Shown piece after piece: positions 34,662 through 43,356 of a stretch of 64,000 nucleotides of DNA (position 1 is the stretch's first letter; every line of letters starts with the position of its first letter). The position numbers and the translations under genes are program-made. The notes under the pieces were generated by a model. It worked only from the letters and a program-made list of their open reading frames with translations, did no database searches and was not told where the DNA came from. This DNA comes from Tessaracoccus oleiagri (lineage in GTDB: Bacteria; Actinomycetota; Actinomycetes; Propionibacteriales; Propionibacteriaceae): positions 186,001-250,000 of the forward strand of contig NZ_FNGP01000001.1 in assembly GCF_900103275.1 (NCBI RefSeq), written 5' to 3'.

Positions 34662-35404
34662 CGACGCTCCTTCTGGTTGAGCAGGGCATGGAAGCCGGCC
34701 GTCAGCACGTCGTGTTCCACCCGGAACCGCTCCAGTTCGGCAAGGCTCCCGTCGGCCACGGGTTCGAACTTCTCCCGGGCGCGTTGCGCCGCCGTCAGGA
34801 CGTGCGTGCAGATGGCGCCCACCTGCGCCTCGTCGAGCCAGTTCTCGTCGAACTGCACCGACGACGGGTGACCGTGGTCGTCGAGCGTGACGACGACACC
34901 GGCCGACTTTCCGCTGGCCGGCCTCCGAATCGGGCGCGGCGCTGCCTCCGCCCGGGCGATCGCGTCATCCCAGCGGCGCTTGTGCTCCTCCATCATCCCG
35001 AGGTAGGCGTTCATCGTCTCCGTGGTGAAGGGCGGGAGGTCGCCGAAATCGAGGGACCCGTAGTCCACCTGCTCACGGTCTGGCGCCTCACCCAACCGGA
35101 GCGACGACACCCGGAAGGCCTGGCGGAACGCGTCCGCGAGCGTCTTCCCCGGGGCCAGCCGCTGGAACCACACCGGGCTGACCCGCACCTTGCCCAGGCG
35201 GCCCTCCTCGTCGAACCAGATCCGCACGATGCCGTCAGTGCCGGCGAATCCGCCGTCGCCGGCCTCCCCCAGTTCCTCGCCGGCCACGGGATCCTCATCG
35301 TCGGCGGGAACCTCGGCCGCGGACGTGTCCGGGGCCGGGGACTCCCCGACGCCCACCGGCGGCGCCAGCGGGTCGTAGTCGTCGTCGAACAGCTTCGTGG
35401 ACAC
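34658..35404 (-). CDS. Duplicated YbaB-like protein, first gene of the cassette
   Basis: A 248-residue acidic protein. Two internal segments match each other: residues about 58-98 (VRIWFDEEGRLGKVRVSPVWF...) and about 168-207 (VVVTLDDHGHPSSVQFDENWL...). Each has the strand-turn-strand-helix pattern of the YbaB/EbfC fold, a family often encoded beside ESX substrates in actinobacteria. The duplication would let a single chain form a pseudo-dimer. The GTG at 35404 has CATACT 7 nt upstream and no ribosome site, so it is probably leaderless. It starts the operon. Confidence 0.65.
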   Translation of the reverse strand: MSTKLFDDDYDPLAPPVGVGESPAPDTSAAEVPADDEDPVAGEELGEAGDGGFAGTDGIVRIWFDEEGRLGKVRVSPVWFQRLAPGKTLADAFRQAFRVSSLRLGEAPDREQVDYGSLDFGDLPPFTTETMNAYLGMMEEHKRRWDDAIARAEAAPRPIRRPASGKSAGVVVTLDDHGHPSSVQFDENWLDEAQVGAICTHVLTAAQRAREKFEPVADGSLAELERFRVEHDVLTAGFHALLNQKERR

Positions 35405-35509
35405 GCGAGGCAGTATGGCATTTCTCGCGGGTCAGCTCCGAACCCCCACGGCCCACGCGGCCGGTGCCGGGCCGTAGAGTGGCAACAGCCGCCCAAGTCA
35501 GGAGGAACC

Positions 35510-36139
35510 GTGTCCACAGCCCGCATCGAACGTCTGGTGACCGCCGGCAACGCCGACCCCGAGGGGCCGCCCGAGCACGAGAACAACGTCTGGATCGTGG
35601 GCGACGACCGGAAGGTCGTCGTCGTGGATCCCGCGCACGATGCCGAGGCCGTCTTAGACGCGGTCGGGGGACGCGAGGTCGTGGCGGTCCTGCTCACCCA
35701 CGGGCACTGGGACCACTCGCGCTCCGCCCCCGAATTCGCGGCCATGGTGCACGCGCCCATCTTCCTCGGCGAGGCGGACCTGTTCCTGTGGGAGGACGCC
35801 ACCGGCCTCGAGGACGGCTTCGCCCCACTGTCCGACGGGGCGGAGTTCGAGGTCGCAGGGACCACCCTGCGGGCGGTGAGCACCCCCGGTCACACGCCGG
35901 GTTCGACGTCGATCCGCATCGACGAACTGGGCGCCGTGCTGAGCGGCGACACCCTGTTCCCCGGCGGGCCGGGCGCCACGCGCTGGGACTACTCGAGCTT
36001 CGCCACGGTGATCGCGTCGGTGCGCGACAAGCTGTTCACCCTGCCCGACGACACCGTCGTGCACCCCGGCCACGGGGAATCCACGACGATCGGCGCGGAG
36101 AAGCCGCACTTGGACGAATGGATTGCGCGCGGGTGGTGA
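35510..36139 (+). CDS. MBL-fold metallo-hydrolase
   Basis: A 209-residue glyoxalase II-like hydrolase with two metal sites: THGHWDHS, the later His in VSTPGHTPGST, the bridging Asp in LSGDTLF and the last His in VVHPGHGEST. Cytoplasmic. Possible activities include hydroxyacylglutathione-type or mycothiol-thioester hydrolysis; the substrate cannot be told. GGAGGAACC precedes the GTG; a TAGAGT box about 30 nt upstream may be its -10. Divergent from the secretion cassette. Confidence 0.88.
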   Translation: MSTARIERLVTAGNADPEGPPEHENNVWIVGDDRKVVVVDPAHDAEAVLDAVGGREVVAVLLTHGHWDHSRSAPEFAAMVHAPIFLGEADLFLWEDATGLEDGFAPLSDGAEFEVAGTTLRAVSTPGHTPGSTSIRIDELGAVLSGDTLFPGGPGATRWDYSSFATVIASVRDKLFTLPDDTVVHPGHGESTTIGAEKPHLDEWIARGW

Positions 36140-36187
36140 GCGCCGCCCCTGCGCCAATACGATGACGCGGAGACAGAAGGGCGGAAC

Positions 36188-37177
36188 ATGAAGATCCTCA
36201 TCACGGGCGGGGCCGGCTACATCGGCTCGACGGTGGCGTCGGCCAGCGAGGACGCGGGCCACGACGTCGTGATCCTCGACGACTTCTCGACGGGGCGCCG
36301 CGAGTTCCTCCGGGGCCGCACCTCCTACGAGGGCGACATCGCCGACGAGGCACTGCTGGCCCGGATATTCACCGAGCACCGGATCGACGCGGTCGTGCAC
36401 TGCGCGGCTCGCATCGTCGTTCCGGAGTCGGTGGCCGACCCGCTCGGCTACTACGAGAACAACGTCAGCAAGACCGTGACGCTGCTGCAGGCGCTGGAGC
36501 GCCACGGCGTGGGGCGGTTCCTGTTCTCGTCCTCGGCGTCGATCTACGCCCCGGACGAGCAGTTCGTCGTCACCGAGGAGTCGCCGCTGGCGCCCGGCTC
36601 CCCCTACGCGCGCACCAAGTACGTCGTCGAGCTGATCCTCGAGGACTTCACCAAGGCCTCCGACGTGCGGGTGCTCAGCCTGCGCTACTTCAACCCCATC
36701 GGCACCGACCCCCAGCTGCGCTCCGGCCAGCAACTCGAGAAGCCCACCCACGTGCTGGCGAAGCTGCTCGAGGCCTGGTCGAACAAGGAGACCTTCACGG
36801 TCACCGGCGTCGACTGGCCCACGCGCGACGGGTCGGGGATCCGCGACTTCATCCACGTGTGGGACCTCGCCCGGGCACACGTCGCCGCCCTCGAGGGCTT
36901 CGACGCGGCGACGGCCGAGCGCCCCTACGAGGTCTTCAACATCGGCACCGGCAACGGCGTGACCGTGAAGGAGCTCGCCGCGAGCTTCGAGCAGATCACA
37001 GGTGACCCGCTGGCTGTGCAGTTCGGCCCGCCGCGCCCGGGCGACGTCGCTGGGGTCTACACGGTCTCGTCGAAGGCGAAGGACGTGCTCGGCTGGGAGG
37101 CGCAGCTCAGCGAACTCGACGCCGTCCGCGACGCCATCGCCTGGCTGCCGAAGCGCAAGGAGATGCTGGGCTACTGA
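36188..37177 (+). CDS. galE: UDP-glucose 4-epimerase
   Basis: A 329-residue NAD-dependent epimerase that interconverts UDP-glucose and UDP-galactose, for galactose use and cell-wall sugars. The Rossmann motif GGAGYIG is at 7-13, the catalytic YxxxK is Tyr140/Lys144 (SPYARTKYV), preceded by SSSASIYA. RDFIHVWDLARAH is typical of GalE. AAGGGCGG lies before the ATG. It is downstream of the MBL hydrolase, 48 nt away. Confidence 0.93.
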   Translation: MKILITGGAGYIGSTVASASEDAGHDVVILDDFSTGRREFLRGRTSYEGDIADEALLARIFTEHRIDAVVHCAARIVVPESVADPLGYYENNVSKTVTLLQALERHGVGRFLFSSSASIYAPDEQFVVTEESPLAPGSPYARTKYVVELILEDFTKASDVRVLSLRYFNPIGTDPQLRSGQQLEKPTHVLAKLLEAWSNKETFTVTGVDWPTRDGSGIRDFIHVWDLARAHVAALEGFDAATAERPYEVFNIGTGNGVTVKELAASFEQITGDPLAVQFGPPRPGDVAGVYTVSSKAKDVLGWEAQLSELDAVRDAIAWLPKRKEMLGY

Positions 37178-37209
37178 GCGGCGCCTTGTTGGCCCCGCCT
37201 GTTGACCCG

Positions 37210-37329
37210 CTAGTCAGTCGCTTCCGCCCACAGTTCCCGCCGCCTCTTGCGGTCGTGCCGGTCCTTCAGAGAGAACGCGACGAAGACGACGCCGCACACG
37301 GCCAGGAACCACAGCACTCTGCGCATCAT
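37210..37329 (-). CDS. DLW-39-type small membrane protein
   Basis: A 39-residue ORF that is easily missed: a hydrophobic helix (VLWFLAVCGVVFVAFSL), a very basic stretch (KDRHDRKRRR) and the ending ELWAEATD. Exactly 39 residues and a near-invariant [D/E]LW...EATD tail match the actinobacterial DLW-39 family. The protein reads from ATG 37329 to TAG 37210, directly after the MFS gene on the same strand (10 nt gap). Function is unknown; a membrane-anchored basic peptide is what the sequence shows. Confidence 0.75.
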   Translation of the reverse strand: MMRRVLWFLAVCGVVFVAFSLKDRHDRKRRRELWAEATD

Positions 37330-37339
37330 GCGGCTGAGT

Positions 37340-38680
37340 CTAGTTCGCCGCACGGGCGCGGAGGTCTTCCGTGCCGCGGTCGAAGTCCTCGACGCCGATC
37401 TTGGTGCTGGCCCAGATGAACAGCCCCGCGAGGAACAGGTAGCCGAGCGCCATGGCGGCGAACGCCGCCGGGGAGTCGCCGTCGGGGGGCAAGAGCGCGG
37501 CGACGAGGACGGCCGCCACCACGAACGCCCCGTTGAAGCCCATGTCGTAGAACGTGAACGCGCGCCCCTTGTAGCGCTCCCCGACGTGCGCCTGCACGAG
37601 CCCGTCGACGCAAATCTTGACGCTCTGGGCCACGAGGCCGATCAAGAAGCTCACGACGAGGACGGCCCACTTCGCGTCGGTGAAGGTGGTGACCGCCTGC
37701 GCGACGGCCCCTAGGACCAGCAGCACGACGACGGTGTTGCGCAGCCCTAGGTGGCGCACCAGCGTCGGGACGAGGCCTGCGGCGAGCAGGAAGCCGGCGC
37801 CCGTGAGCAGGCCCCACATCGACAGGTCCCCGAGGGCCGCCTCGGGATCGTCGACGGGGTGCCAGACGTTGCGGGCGATGAGGATCACCATGATGCTGAA
37901 CGCGCTGAAGAGCACGCGGCTGGCGGTCATCGACAGGAGGCCGGTCCAGGCCGCCGGGCGGCGGCGGATGTGCGCGGCGGCGTCGGCGAGACCGGTCAGC
38001 ACCGCCCGCAGGTGGACGGCGGTGGCGTGCTCGTGCTCGGGGCCGAGCCCCCGTCGCGGGAACCGGGAGGCGACGAGGGTCGAGCAGACGAACAGCGCGG
38101 CCGAGAGCAGGAACACGACACCATCGGCCTGGTGCGCCTCCAGCGTGCCCGCGAGGACGAACCGGGTGCCGAAGCCGAGCACCCCACCGATCACGACGCC
38201 CAGCGGGCCGAGCGTCGGGACGATGGACGAGGCCGACAGGTACTCGTCGGGATCGACGGTGTGCTGCAGCCCGGCCGAGAGCCCCGCCAGCATGAACCGG
38301 TTGATGCTGAGTGCCACGAGCAGGGCCAGCATCATGACGAGGATGCCCCAGCCGCTGGTCTGTCCGGTGAAGATGAGCGCGCCGATCAGGAGCGCGAGCC
38401 CGGTCCGCACCAGGTCGGAGCAGAGGGCGATGTTGCGACGGGGCCACCGGTCGAGCAGCGGGGACACCAGCGGGCCGAGGATCGTGTACGGCAGGAGGGA
38501 GACCGCGAGAACGCCGGCGATGGCCCAGGCGTTGGGCTGGGACTGCGGCGAGAAGAGGATGTAGCTCGCGATGCCCACCTGCAGCGTGCCGTCACCGGCC
38601 TGCGACAGGGTGCGGAGCAGGAGCAGGCGGCGGAATCCGACGTGGTGCCACAGACGCCGCAGCGCCCGCCAGAACTCCAT
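37340..38680 (-). CDS. MFS transporter
   Basis: A 446-residue permease of the major facilitator superfamily with 12 predicted membrane segments and the loop motif LLDRWPRRNIALCSDLVRTG between helices 2 and 3. It resembles MFS drug or metabolite exporters; the substrate is unknown. The ATG at 38680 lies 2 nt after the terC stop, with AGGTAGGG before it, so it is co-transcribed with terC and followed by the small DLW-39-type gene. Confidence 0.87.
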   Translation of the reverse strand: MEFWRALRRLWHHVGFRRLLLLRTLSQAGDGTLQVGIASYILFSPQSQPNAWAIAGVLAVSLLPYTILGPLVSPLLDRWPRRNIALCSDLVRTGLALLIGALIFTGQTSGWGILVMMLALLVALSINRFMLAGLSAGLQHTVDPDEYLSASSIVPTLGPLGVVIGGVLGFGTRFVLAGTLEAHQADGVVFLLSAALFVCSTLVASRFPRRGLGPEHEHATAVHLRAVLTGLADAAAHIRRRPAAWTGLLSMTASRVLFSAFSIMVILIARNVWHPVDDPEAALGDLSMWGLLTGAGFLLAAGLVPTLVRHLGLRNTVVVLLVLGAVAQAVTTFTDAKWAVLVVSFLIGLVAQSVKICVDGLVQAHVGERYKGRAFTFYDMGFNGAFVVAAVLVAALLPPDGDSPAAFAAMALGYLFLAGLFIWASTKIGVEDFDRGTEDLRARAAN

Positions 38681-38682
38681 CC

Positions 38683-39864
38683 CTACCTGCCGGCGGCGTG
38701 CATCGCGTGAGCCTTCTCGACGAGGTCGTCGTGGCCGTCGTTCTTCGCCGACTCGACGTGTCCGGGGTCGTAGGACTCGAGGCTCGCCTCGAGCTCGAGG
38801 ATCCGCTGGTAGGCGGCCTCGCGCTCCTCCGGGGTCTCCTCGACCTCGGTGTGCAGGTAGGCCGTCGCGGCGCGGTGCAGCGCGGTGACGGTGGACAGCG
38901 CCTTGCCCTTGGGCGAGTAGACGGATGCGAGCACCGTGATGGCGAGGATGCCGACGATGACGGGCAGCGACTCGAAGGCGCCGATCTCGATCACCGGGAC
39001 CGGGTTGCCGCCGTTGATGAACGGCACCTCGTTCTCGTGGAGCGCGTGCAGCACCAGCTTCACGCCGATGAAGAAGAGGATCGCGGTGAGCCCGTACTTG
39101 AGGTACACGAGGCGGTCGAGCAGGCCGTCGATGAGGAAGTACAGCTGCCGCAGACCCATCAGGGAGAACGCCGTCGCCGTGAACACGATGTAGACGTTCG
39201 TCGTCAGGCCGTAGATGGCCGGGATGGAGTCGAAGGCGAAGAGGATGTCGGTGGCGCCGATGGCGACCATGACGAGCAGCATCGGCGTGAGCACGCGCTT
39301 GCCGTTCTCGTAGGTGAACAGCTTGTCGCCGTCGTAGTGGTCCGTGGTGTGCAGGAACCGCTTCGCGAGGCGGATCATGAAGTTGTCCGCCTCGTCGCGG
39401 TCGTCCTTCTCCGGCATCAGCATGTGGATCGCGGTCCAGATGAGGAAGAGGCCGAAGATGTAGAACATCCACTGGAAGTTGTCGATCAGCGCCTTGCCGG
39501 CGAAGATGAACACGCTCCGGGCGATGAGCGCGAAGACGATGCCGAAGAGCAGCACCTTCTGCTGGTCCGCCCGCGGCACCTTGAACGCGCTGATGATGAT
39601 GAGGAAGACGAAGAGGTTGTCGACACTGAGCGCCTTCTCGAGGATGTAGCCGCTGAAGTATTCCGCGCCCATCTGGTGCCCGCCGAACACCCACACCGCG
39701 ATGCCGAACGCGATCGCGATGCCGACGTAGATGGCCGACCAGATCGCGGCCTCGCGCAGAGTGGGGATGTGGGCCTGCCGGACGTGGAACACAAAGTCGA
39801 AGAGCAACAGCCCTGCGATCACTGCAATGGTGACGAGCCAAATGGGCAGTGAAATCTCACTCAA
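38683..39864 (-). CDS. TerC-family membrane protein
   Basis: A 393-residue integral-membrane protein with 7-9 helices. The metal-coordinating acidic motifs are present: ALSVDNLFVF after EYFSGYILE, and ATDILFAFDSIPA later. TerC proteins (Alx/MeeF-type) export Mn(II) or supply metal to secreted enzymes and were first linked to tellurite resistance. The TTG start follows AGGAG with a 9-nt spacer; a TACTCT box about 70 nt upstream is a likely -10. I see no yybP-ykoY manganese riboswitch in the 120-nt leader. Confidence 0.9.
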   Translation of the reverse strand: MSEISLPIWLVTIAVIAGLLLFDFVFHVRQAHIPTLREAAIWSAIYVGIAIAFGIAVWVFGGHQMGAEYFSGYILEKALSVDNLFVFLIIISAFKVPRADQQKVLLFGIVFALIARSVFIFAGKALIDNFQWMFYIFGLFLIWTAIHMLMPEKDDRDEADNFMIRLAKRFLHTTDHYDGDKLFTYENGKRVLTPMLLVMVAIGATDILFAFDSIPAIYGLTTNVYIVFTATAFSLMGLRQLYFLIDGLLDRLVYLKYGLTAILFFIGVKLVLHALHENEVPFINGGNPVPVIEIGAFESLPVIVGILAITVLASVYSPKGKALSTVTALHRAATAYLHTEVEETPEEREAAYQRILELEASLESYDPGHVESAKNDGHDDLVEKAHAMHAAGR

Positions 39865-39984
39865 CGGTGGACACTCCTAGTTCGGTGGAAACGCGGGGCC
39901 ATGGGCCGAACGCGCGTTCTCCAGAGTAGCCCACGGCGCAATCGCGGAATAAATCTGTATCCTTTGCCGCGAAGGGAGACCACC

Positions 39985-41889
39985 GTGATCCGACACTGGC
40001 TGGCCGCGCTCCTGGCCGCCGTACTCCTGGTGGCCGGCTGTGCGCCAGATCCGCAGGAGGACCAGGCCGACGAGGGCACCGAGTCCGCCGCCTCCGCGCA
40101 GATGGAACCGCCGACAGACCTCCCCGCCGCCGACGACGCCGCTGCTGTCCTCGCCGAGGCGCTGGCCGCCGGTGACGTCTCCGCGATCCCCATGCAGTCG
40201 GCTGCCGCGGCGGCCCAGCAGGAGCTGGAGGTCATCGTCGCCGGCATGGACGACGTGGCGCCCACGATCACGGTCGGCGACATCAGCTACTCGGGTGAGG
40301 ACAACTCCGCGACGGCCACCTTCCAGTACTCGTTCCCGATCGGCCACGAGCCGTGGACCTACGAGACCCAGCCGGTGTTCAAATGGGTCGACGCACAGTG
40401 GCGGCTCGTGTGGTCACCGACGGTCATCCACCCGGAGCTCACCGAACTGTCCCGCATGCGCCGCGTCGTCACGGAGCCGAAGCGGGCCCCCATCAACGAC
40501 CGCAACGGCGTCGCCCTCGTCGAGGAGGTCTCGCTGTTCGAGGTCGGCATCGACAAGGCGAGCGTCGACCAGGCGCAGTGGGCCGCGTCGGCGCGGCAAC
40601 TCGCGACGGTCCTCGACATGGACCCGGCCGCCTTCGAGAACAAGGTCCTCCGCGGCGGCGAGCGCCAGTTCGTGATCGCCCAGACCCTCCGCCAGGTGGA
40701 CATCCCCTCCGGCGTGGCCGCCATCCCGGGCATCCACGTCAAGGAGACCAAGGCCACCGTCGGGCCCAGCGACGGGTTCGCCGCCAGCCTGCTGGGGATC
40801 GTCGGTACGCCGACCGCGGAGATGATCGCCGAGTCCGAGGGCCGGCTCACCGAGACCGACGTCATCGGGCTGAGCGGCCTCCAGTCGCGGTACAACGAGC
40901 GGCTGGGCGGAGTGCCCGGCGTGCGCGTCGAGCTCGTCCCGAGGTCCGAGGAGTCCTCGTTCCAGACGAAGGTGGTGTTCAACCAGGAGGAGTCGGTGGG
41001 TGCCCCCATCACCCTCTCGTTGGACACCGACTTGCAGGCGAAGGCCGAGGACATCCTCGGCGGGCAGCAGGGAATCGCGTCCATCGTCGCCATCGACCTC
41101 GCCACGGGCGGAATCGCGGCGGCGGCCAACTCCCCCGCCGCCGGCACCTATCCGTATGCCACCTACGGCAAGTACGCCCCGGGCTCCACGTTCAAGGTCG
41201 TCTCCGCGCTGGCCATGGTGCGCAAGGGGGCGAAGGCCTCGTCGACGGTGGAGTGCACCCCACAGCACACCGTCGGCAGCTACACCTTCAACAACTACCC
41301 GGGCTACGCCCACACCGGCAACATCACGCTGGCCGACGCCATCGCCTACTCCTGCAACACCGCGTTCACACGGGCGTCGGCGAACGTGACGGGCGCCGAG
41401 CTGCACGCTGCGGCGGGCTCGCTCGGCGTCGGCACCGACTACGACGCGGGCTTCACGTCGTACTTCGGGACCGTGGACCCGCAGAACGACATCGACCGTG
41501 CCGCGTCGATGATCGGTCAGGGCCAGGTCACGATGTCGCCGATGGGCATGGCGGCCGTCGCGGCGTCGGTGGCCAAGGGCGAGACGGTGGTGCCGTGGCT
41601 CGTCGACGAGTACCGCGCAGCACCGAACGCCGCCCCGTTGACGGCGGCGGAGGCGGGCGAGTTGCGGGCGATGATGGCCGAGACGGTGAACAAGGGGACC
41701 GCGACGATGCTCAAGGGGCTGGCCACCGGCGCGAAGTCCGGCACGGCGCAGTTCGGGGCGCAGGGGCAGCAGAGCACCCACGCGTGGATGATCGCCTACT
41801 CGGGCCAGTACGCGGTGGCCGCGTTCGTCGAGGTCGGGGACTCGGGCGGCACCGTCGCGGCGCCCCTGATCCAGCAGCTGCTGAGCTGA
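39985..41889 (+). CDS. Class B penicillin-binding protein, lipoprotein form
   Basis: A 634-residue D,D-transpeptidase that cross-links peptidoglycan. A lipoprotein signal peptide ends in LLVAGC (Cys19), followed by an NTF2-like MecA-N domain (about 50-150), a dimerisation domain and the transpeptidase domain. Active-site motifs: S401-T-F-K404, S456-C-N458 and K584-S-G586 (KSG replaces the usual KTG). The MecA-like N-domain is found in low-affinity PBPs of Gram-positives, so beta-lactam tolerance is possible (inference). AAGGGAG precedes the GTG. Convergent with the CDF-like gene. Confidence 0.92.
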   Translation: MIRHWLAALLAAVLLVAGCAPDPQEDQADEGTESAASAQMEPPTDLPAADDAAAVLAEALAAGDVSAIPMQSAAAAAQQELEVIVAGMDDVAPTITVGDISYSGEDNSATATFQYSFPIGHEPWTYETQPVFKWVDAQWRLVWSPTVIHPELTELSRMRRVVTEPKRAPINDRNGVALVEEVSLFEVGIDKASVDQAQWAASARQLATVLDMDPAAFENKVLRGGERQFVIAQTLRQVDIPSGVAAIPGIHVKETKATVGPSDGFAASLLGIVGTPTAEMIAESEGRLTETDVIGLSGLQSRYNERLGGVPGVRVELVPRSEESSFQTKVVFNQEESVGAPITLSLDTDLQAKAEDILGGQQGIASIVAIDLATGGIAAAANSPAAGTYPYATYGKYAPGSTFKVVSALAMVRKGAKASSTVECTPQHTVGSYTFNNYPGYAHTGNITLADAIAYSCNTAFTRASANVTGAELHAAAGSLGVGTDYDAGFTSYFGTVDPQNDIDRAASMIGQGQVTMSPMGMAAVAASVAKGETVVPWLVDEYRAAPNAAPLTAAEAGELRAMMAETVNKGTATMLKGLATGAKSGTAQFGAQGQQSTHAWMIAYSGQYAVAAFVEVGDSGGTVAAPLIQQLLS

Positions 41890-41895
41890 CGCGGA

Positions 41896-42489
41896 TCAGG
41901 CGTGGTCGAACTCGATCTCGGGTTCCTCGGCCCTGGCCTGCTCGAAGACCTCCTTGGCGGCGCCCAGGTTGACGGCGGCGAGCAGGAGCCCGGCGGCGAC
42001 GTCCGGCCAGGGTGACACCCACACGAACGTGACGAGGCCGGCCGCGACGATCAGCACGTTGCCGAGGACGTCGTTGCGGGCCGCGAGCCATGCGCCGCGG
42101 AGGAGCGCCCCGCCGCCTCGCAGGCGCATCAGCAGGATGGCGCAAACCAGGTTGACGACCATGGCGAACACCGCCGTCCCGGTGAGCGCGAACGCCTCCG
42201 GCGCCGACGGGTTGGCGAGCTTGTAGACAGCGGTCCCGAGCGCCGCCACGGCGGGGATGAGGATCAGCCCCGCCAGCGCGTAGGACGCCTTCCTCCGCGA
42301 GGCGACCGACCAGCCGAGCGCGGCGAGGACGAGCGCGTTGATGAGGAAGTCCTCGAGGAAGTCGGCGGCGTCCGCCCAGAGGGCCACCGAGCCGATGGCG
42401 GCCGCGATGGTTCCTTCGACGAGCGCGCCGAGCAGGTTGAGCCCGGCGACGACTCCGACTATGCGGCGGGCTGAGCGGTTGAGGTCCAC
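41896..42489 (-). CDS. Cation diffusion facilitator-like transporter lacking C-terminal domain
   Basis: A 197-residue protein with six membrane segments. The metal site of CDF transporters is recognisable as LWADAADFLED (Asp43, Asp47) in helix 2 and RNDVLGN in helix 5. The cytoplasmic C-terminal dimer domain (about 80 residues) is absent, so it is shorter than most CDF proteins. Probably moves a divalent cation; specificity is unknown. The GTG at 42489 has TAGCCT 7 nt upstream and no ribosome site. Confidence 0.78.
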   Translation of the reverse strand: MDLNRSARRIVGVVAGLNLLGALVEGTIAAAIGSVALWADAADFLEDFLINALVLAALGWSVASRRKASYALAGLILIPAVAALGTAVYKLANPSAPEAFALTGTAVFAMVVNLVCAILLMRLRGGGALLRGAWLAARNDVLGNVLIVAAGLVTFVWVSPWPDVAAGLLLAAVNLGAAKEVFEQARAEEPEIEFDHA

Positions 42490-42546
42490 AATCCGAAGGC
42501 TACGCCCACTGCCCGGCCCGCTCGTGAAGCGGCTGCGTCCCCCACG

Positions 42547-42978
42547 TCAGCCGTGCTTGCCGCCGCGGATGATCACCAGCGGGCATTCCGCGTGGTGCGC
42601 GAGCTGGCTGCTGACCGAGCCGAGGATCAGCCTCCGGAACGCCCCCATGCCCCGGGCACTGACCACCAGCATGTCGGCCCCGCGGGAGTGGTCCACCAGC
42701 GCGTTCGCGGGACTGGCGTCCTCGACGGCCAGGGTCTCGACGGGCACGTCGCGCACCTCCGTCGCGAACTGGGCGAGCACCCGCTCCGCGTCCTGCTTGG
42801 GCCGCAGGAAGATCGCGTCCGCCTGCTCCGGGCTGGCGATCGTCTCGGACACGTACGGCGGGTGGTACACGAAGACCAGCTCCAGCGACGCGCCGTGCAG
42901 CCGAGCCTCCTCGGCCGCCCACTCCAGGGCCCGCTTCGAGGCGTCGGACCCATCAACTCCTACCACTATCCGGCCCAT
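42547..42978 (-). CDS. Universal stress protein UspA family
   Basis: A 143-residue cytoplasmic protein with the alpha/beta USP fold. ATP-binding residues are present: VGVDGSDAS at the start and G-x2-G-x9-G-S (GMGAFRRLILGSVS) near the C-terminus, so it is the ATP-binding type. The ATG at 42978 follows GGAGGAATC; the frame extends to 42993 but without a ribosome site. Usually induced in stasis or hypoxia (family knowledge). Confidence 0.9.
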   Translation of the reverse strand: MGRIVVGVDGSDASKRALEWAAEEARLHGASLELVFVYHPPYVSETIASPEQADAIFLRPKQDAERVLAQFATEVRDVPVETLAVEDASPANALVDHSRGADMLVVSARGMGAFRRLILGSVSSQLAHHAECPLVIIRGGKHG

Positions 42979-43060
42979 GATTCCTCCGATCATCGTCCTA
43001 CTACTGATCGTAGGCTGGAAGCCGAACCGGCGCTCGAAATAGCCCTGAAGACCGGCCCAT

Positions 43061-43356
43061 CGGCCGAGAGGGCGTGGCCGAACATCGCCGCCGAGCCGGC
43101 CGGGCGCCCGGCCGACTGGGTGCGGCCGGGAGCGACAGGCGCGGCCGGGAAGCTCGAGCGGAGAATCGCGTCGGCGGCCCTAAGAAGAAACACCGAACAC
43201 AGCGCGAAGCAACGCCTCGATCCCAGACCGGGGACGCAGGGGCCGCCGACGCGATTCTCCGTCGAGCCCCCAGACGAAATAATCAGTCCGGCCGCACCCA
43301 GTCGCCCGAACGCCCGCCGGACTTGGCCACGATCTTCGCCGACACGATCTCGGCCG
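43061..43356. repeat. Large imperfect palindrome carrying an inverted copy of the moaC 3' end
   Basis: Two arms, 43061-43180 and 43240-43356, are imperfect reverse complements around a centre near 43209. Exact blocks: 17 bp (CGACTGGGTGCGGCCGG at 43113-43129 against 43288-43304) and 22 bp (CGGAGAATCGCG... at 43159-43180 against 43240-43261). The right arm includes the last codons of moaC. The left arm encodes a degraded equivalent (GRPADWVRPG against GRSGDWVRPD). The space 42979-43282 contains no other gene. Confidence 0.8.

Noticed and set aside
39865-39984. Manganese (yybP-ykoY) riboswitch before terC
   Set aside because: I looked for the conserved loops and did not see them; the leader is short.
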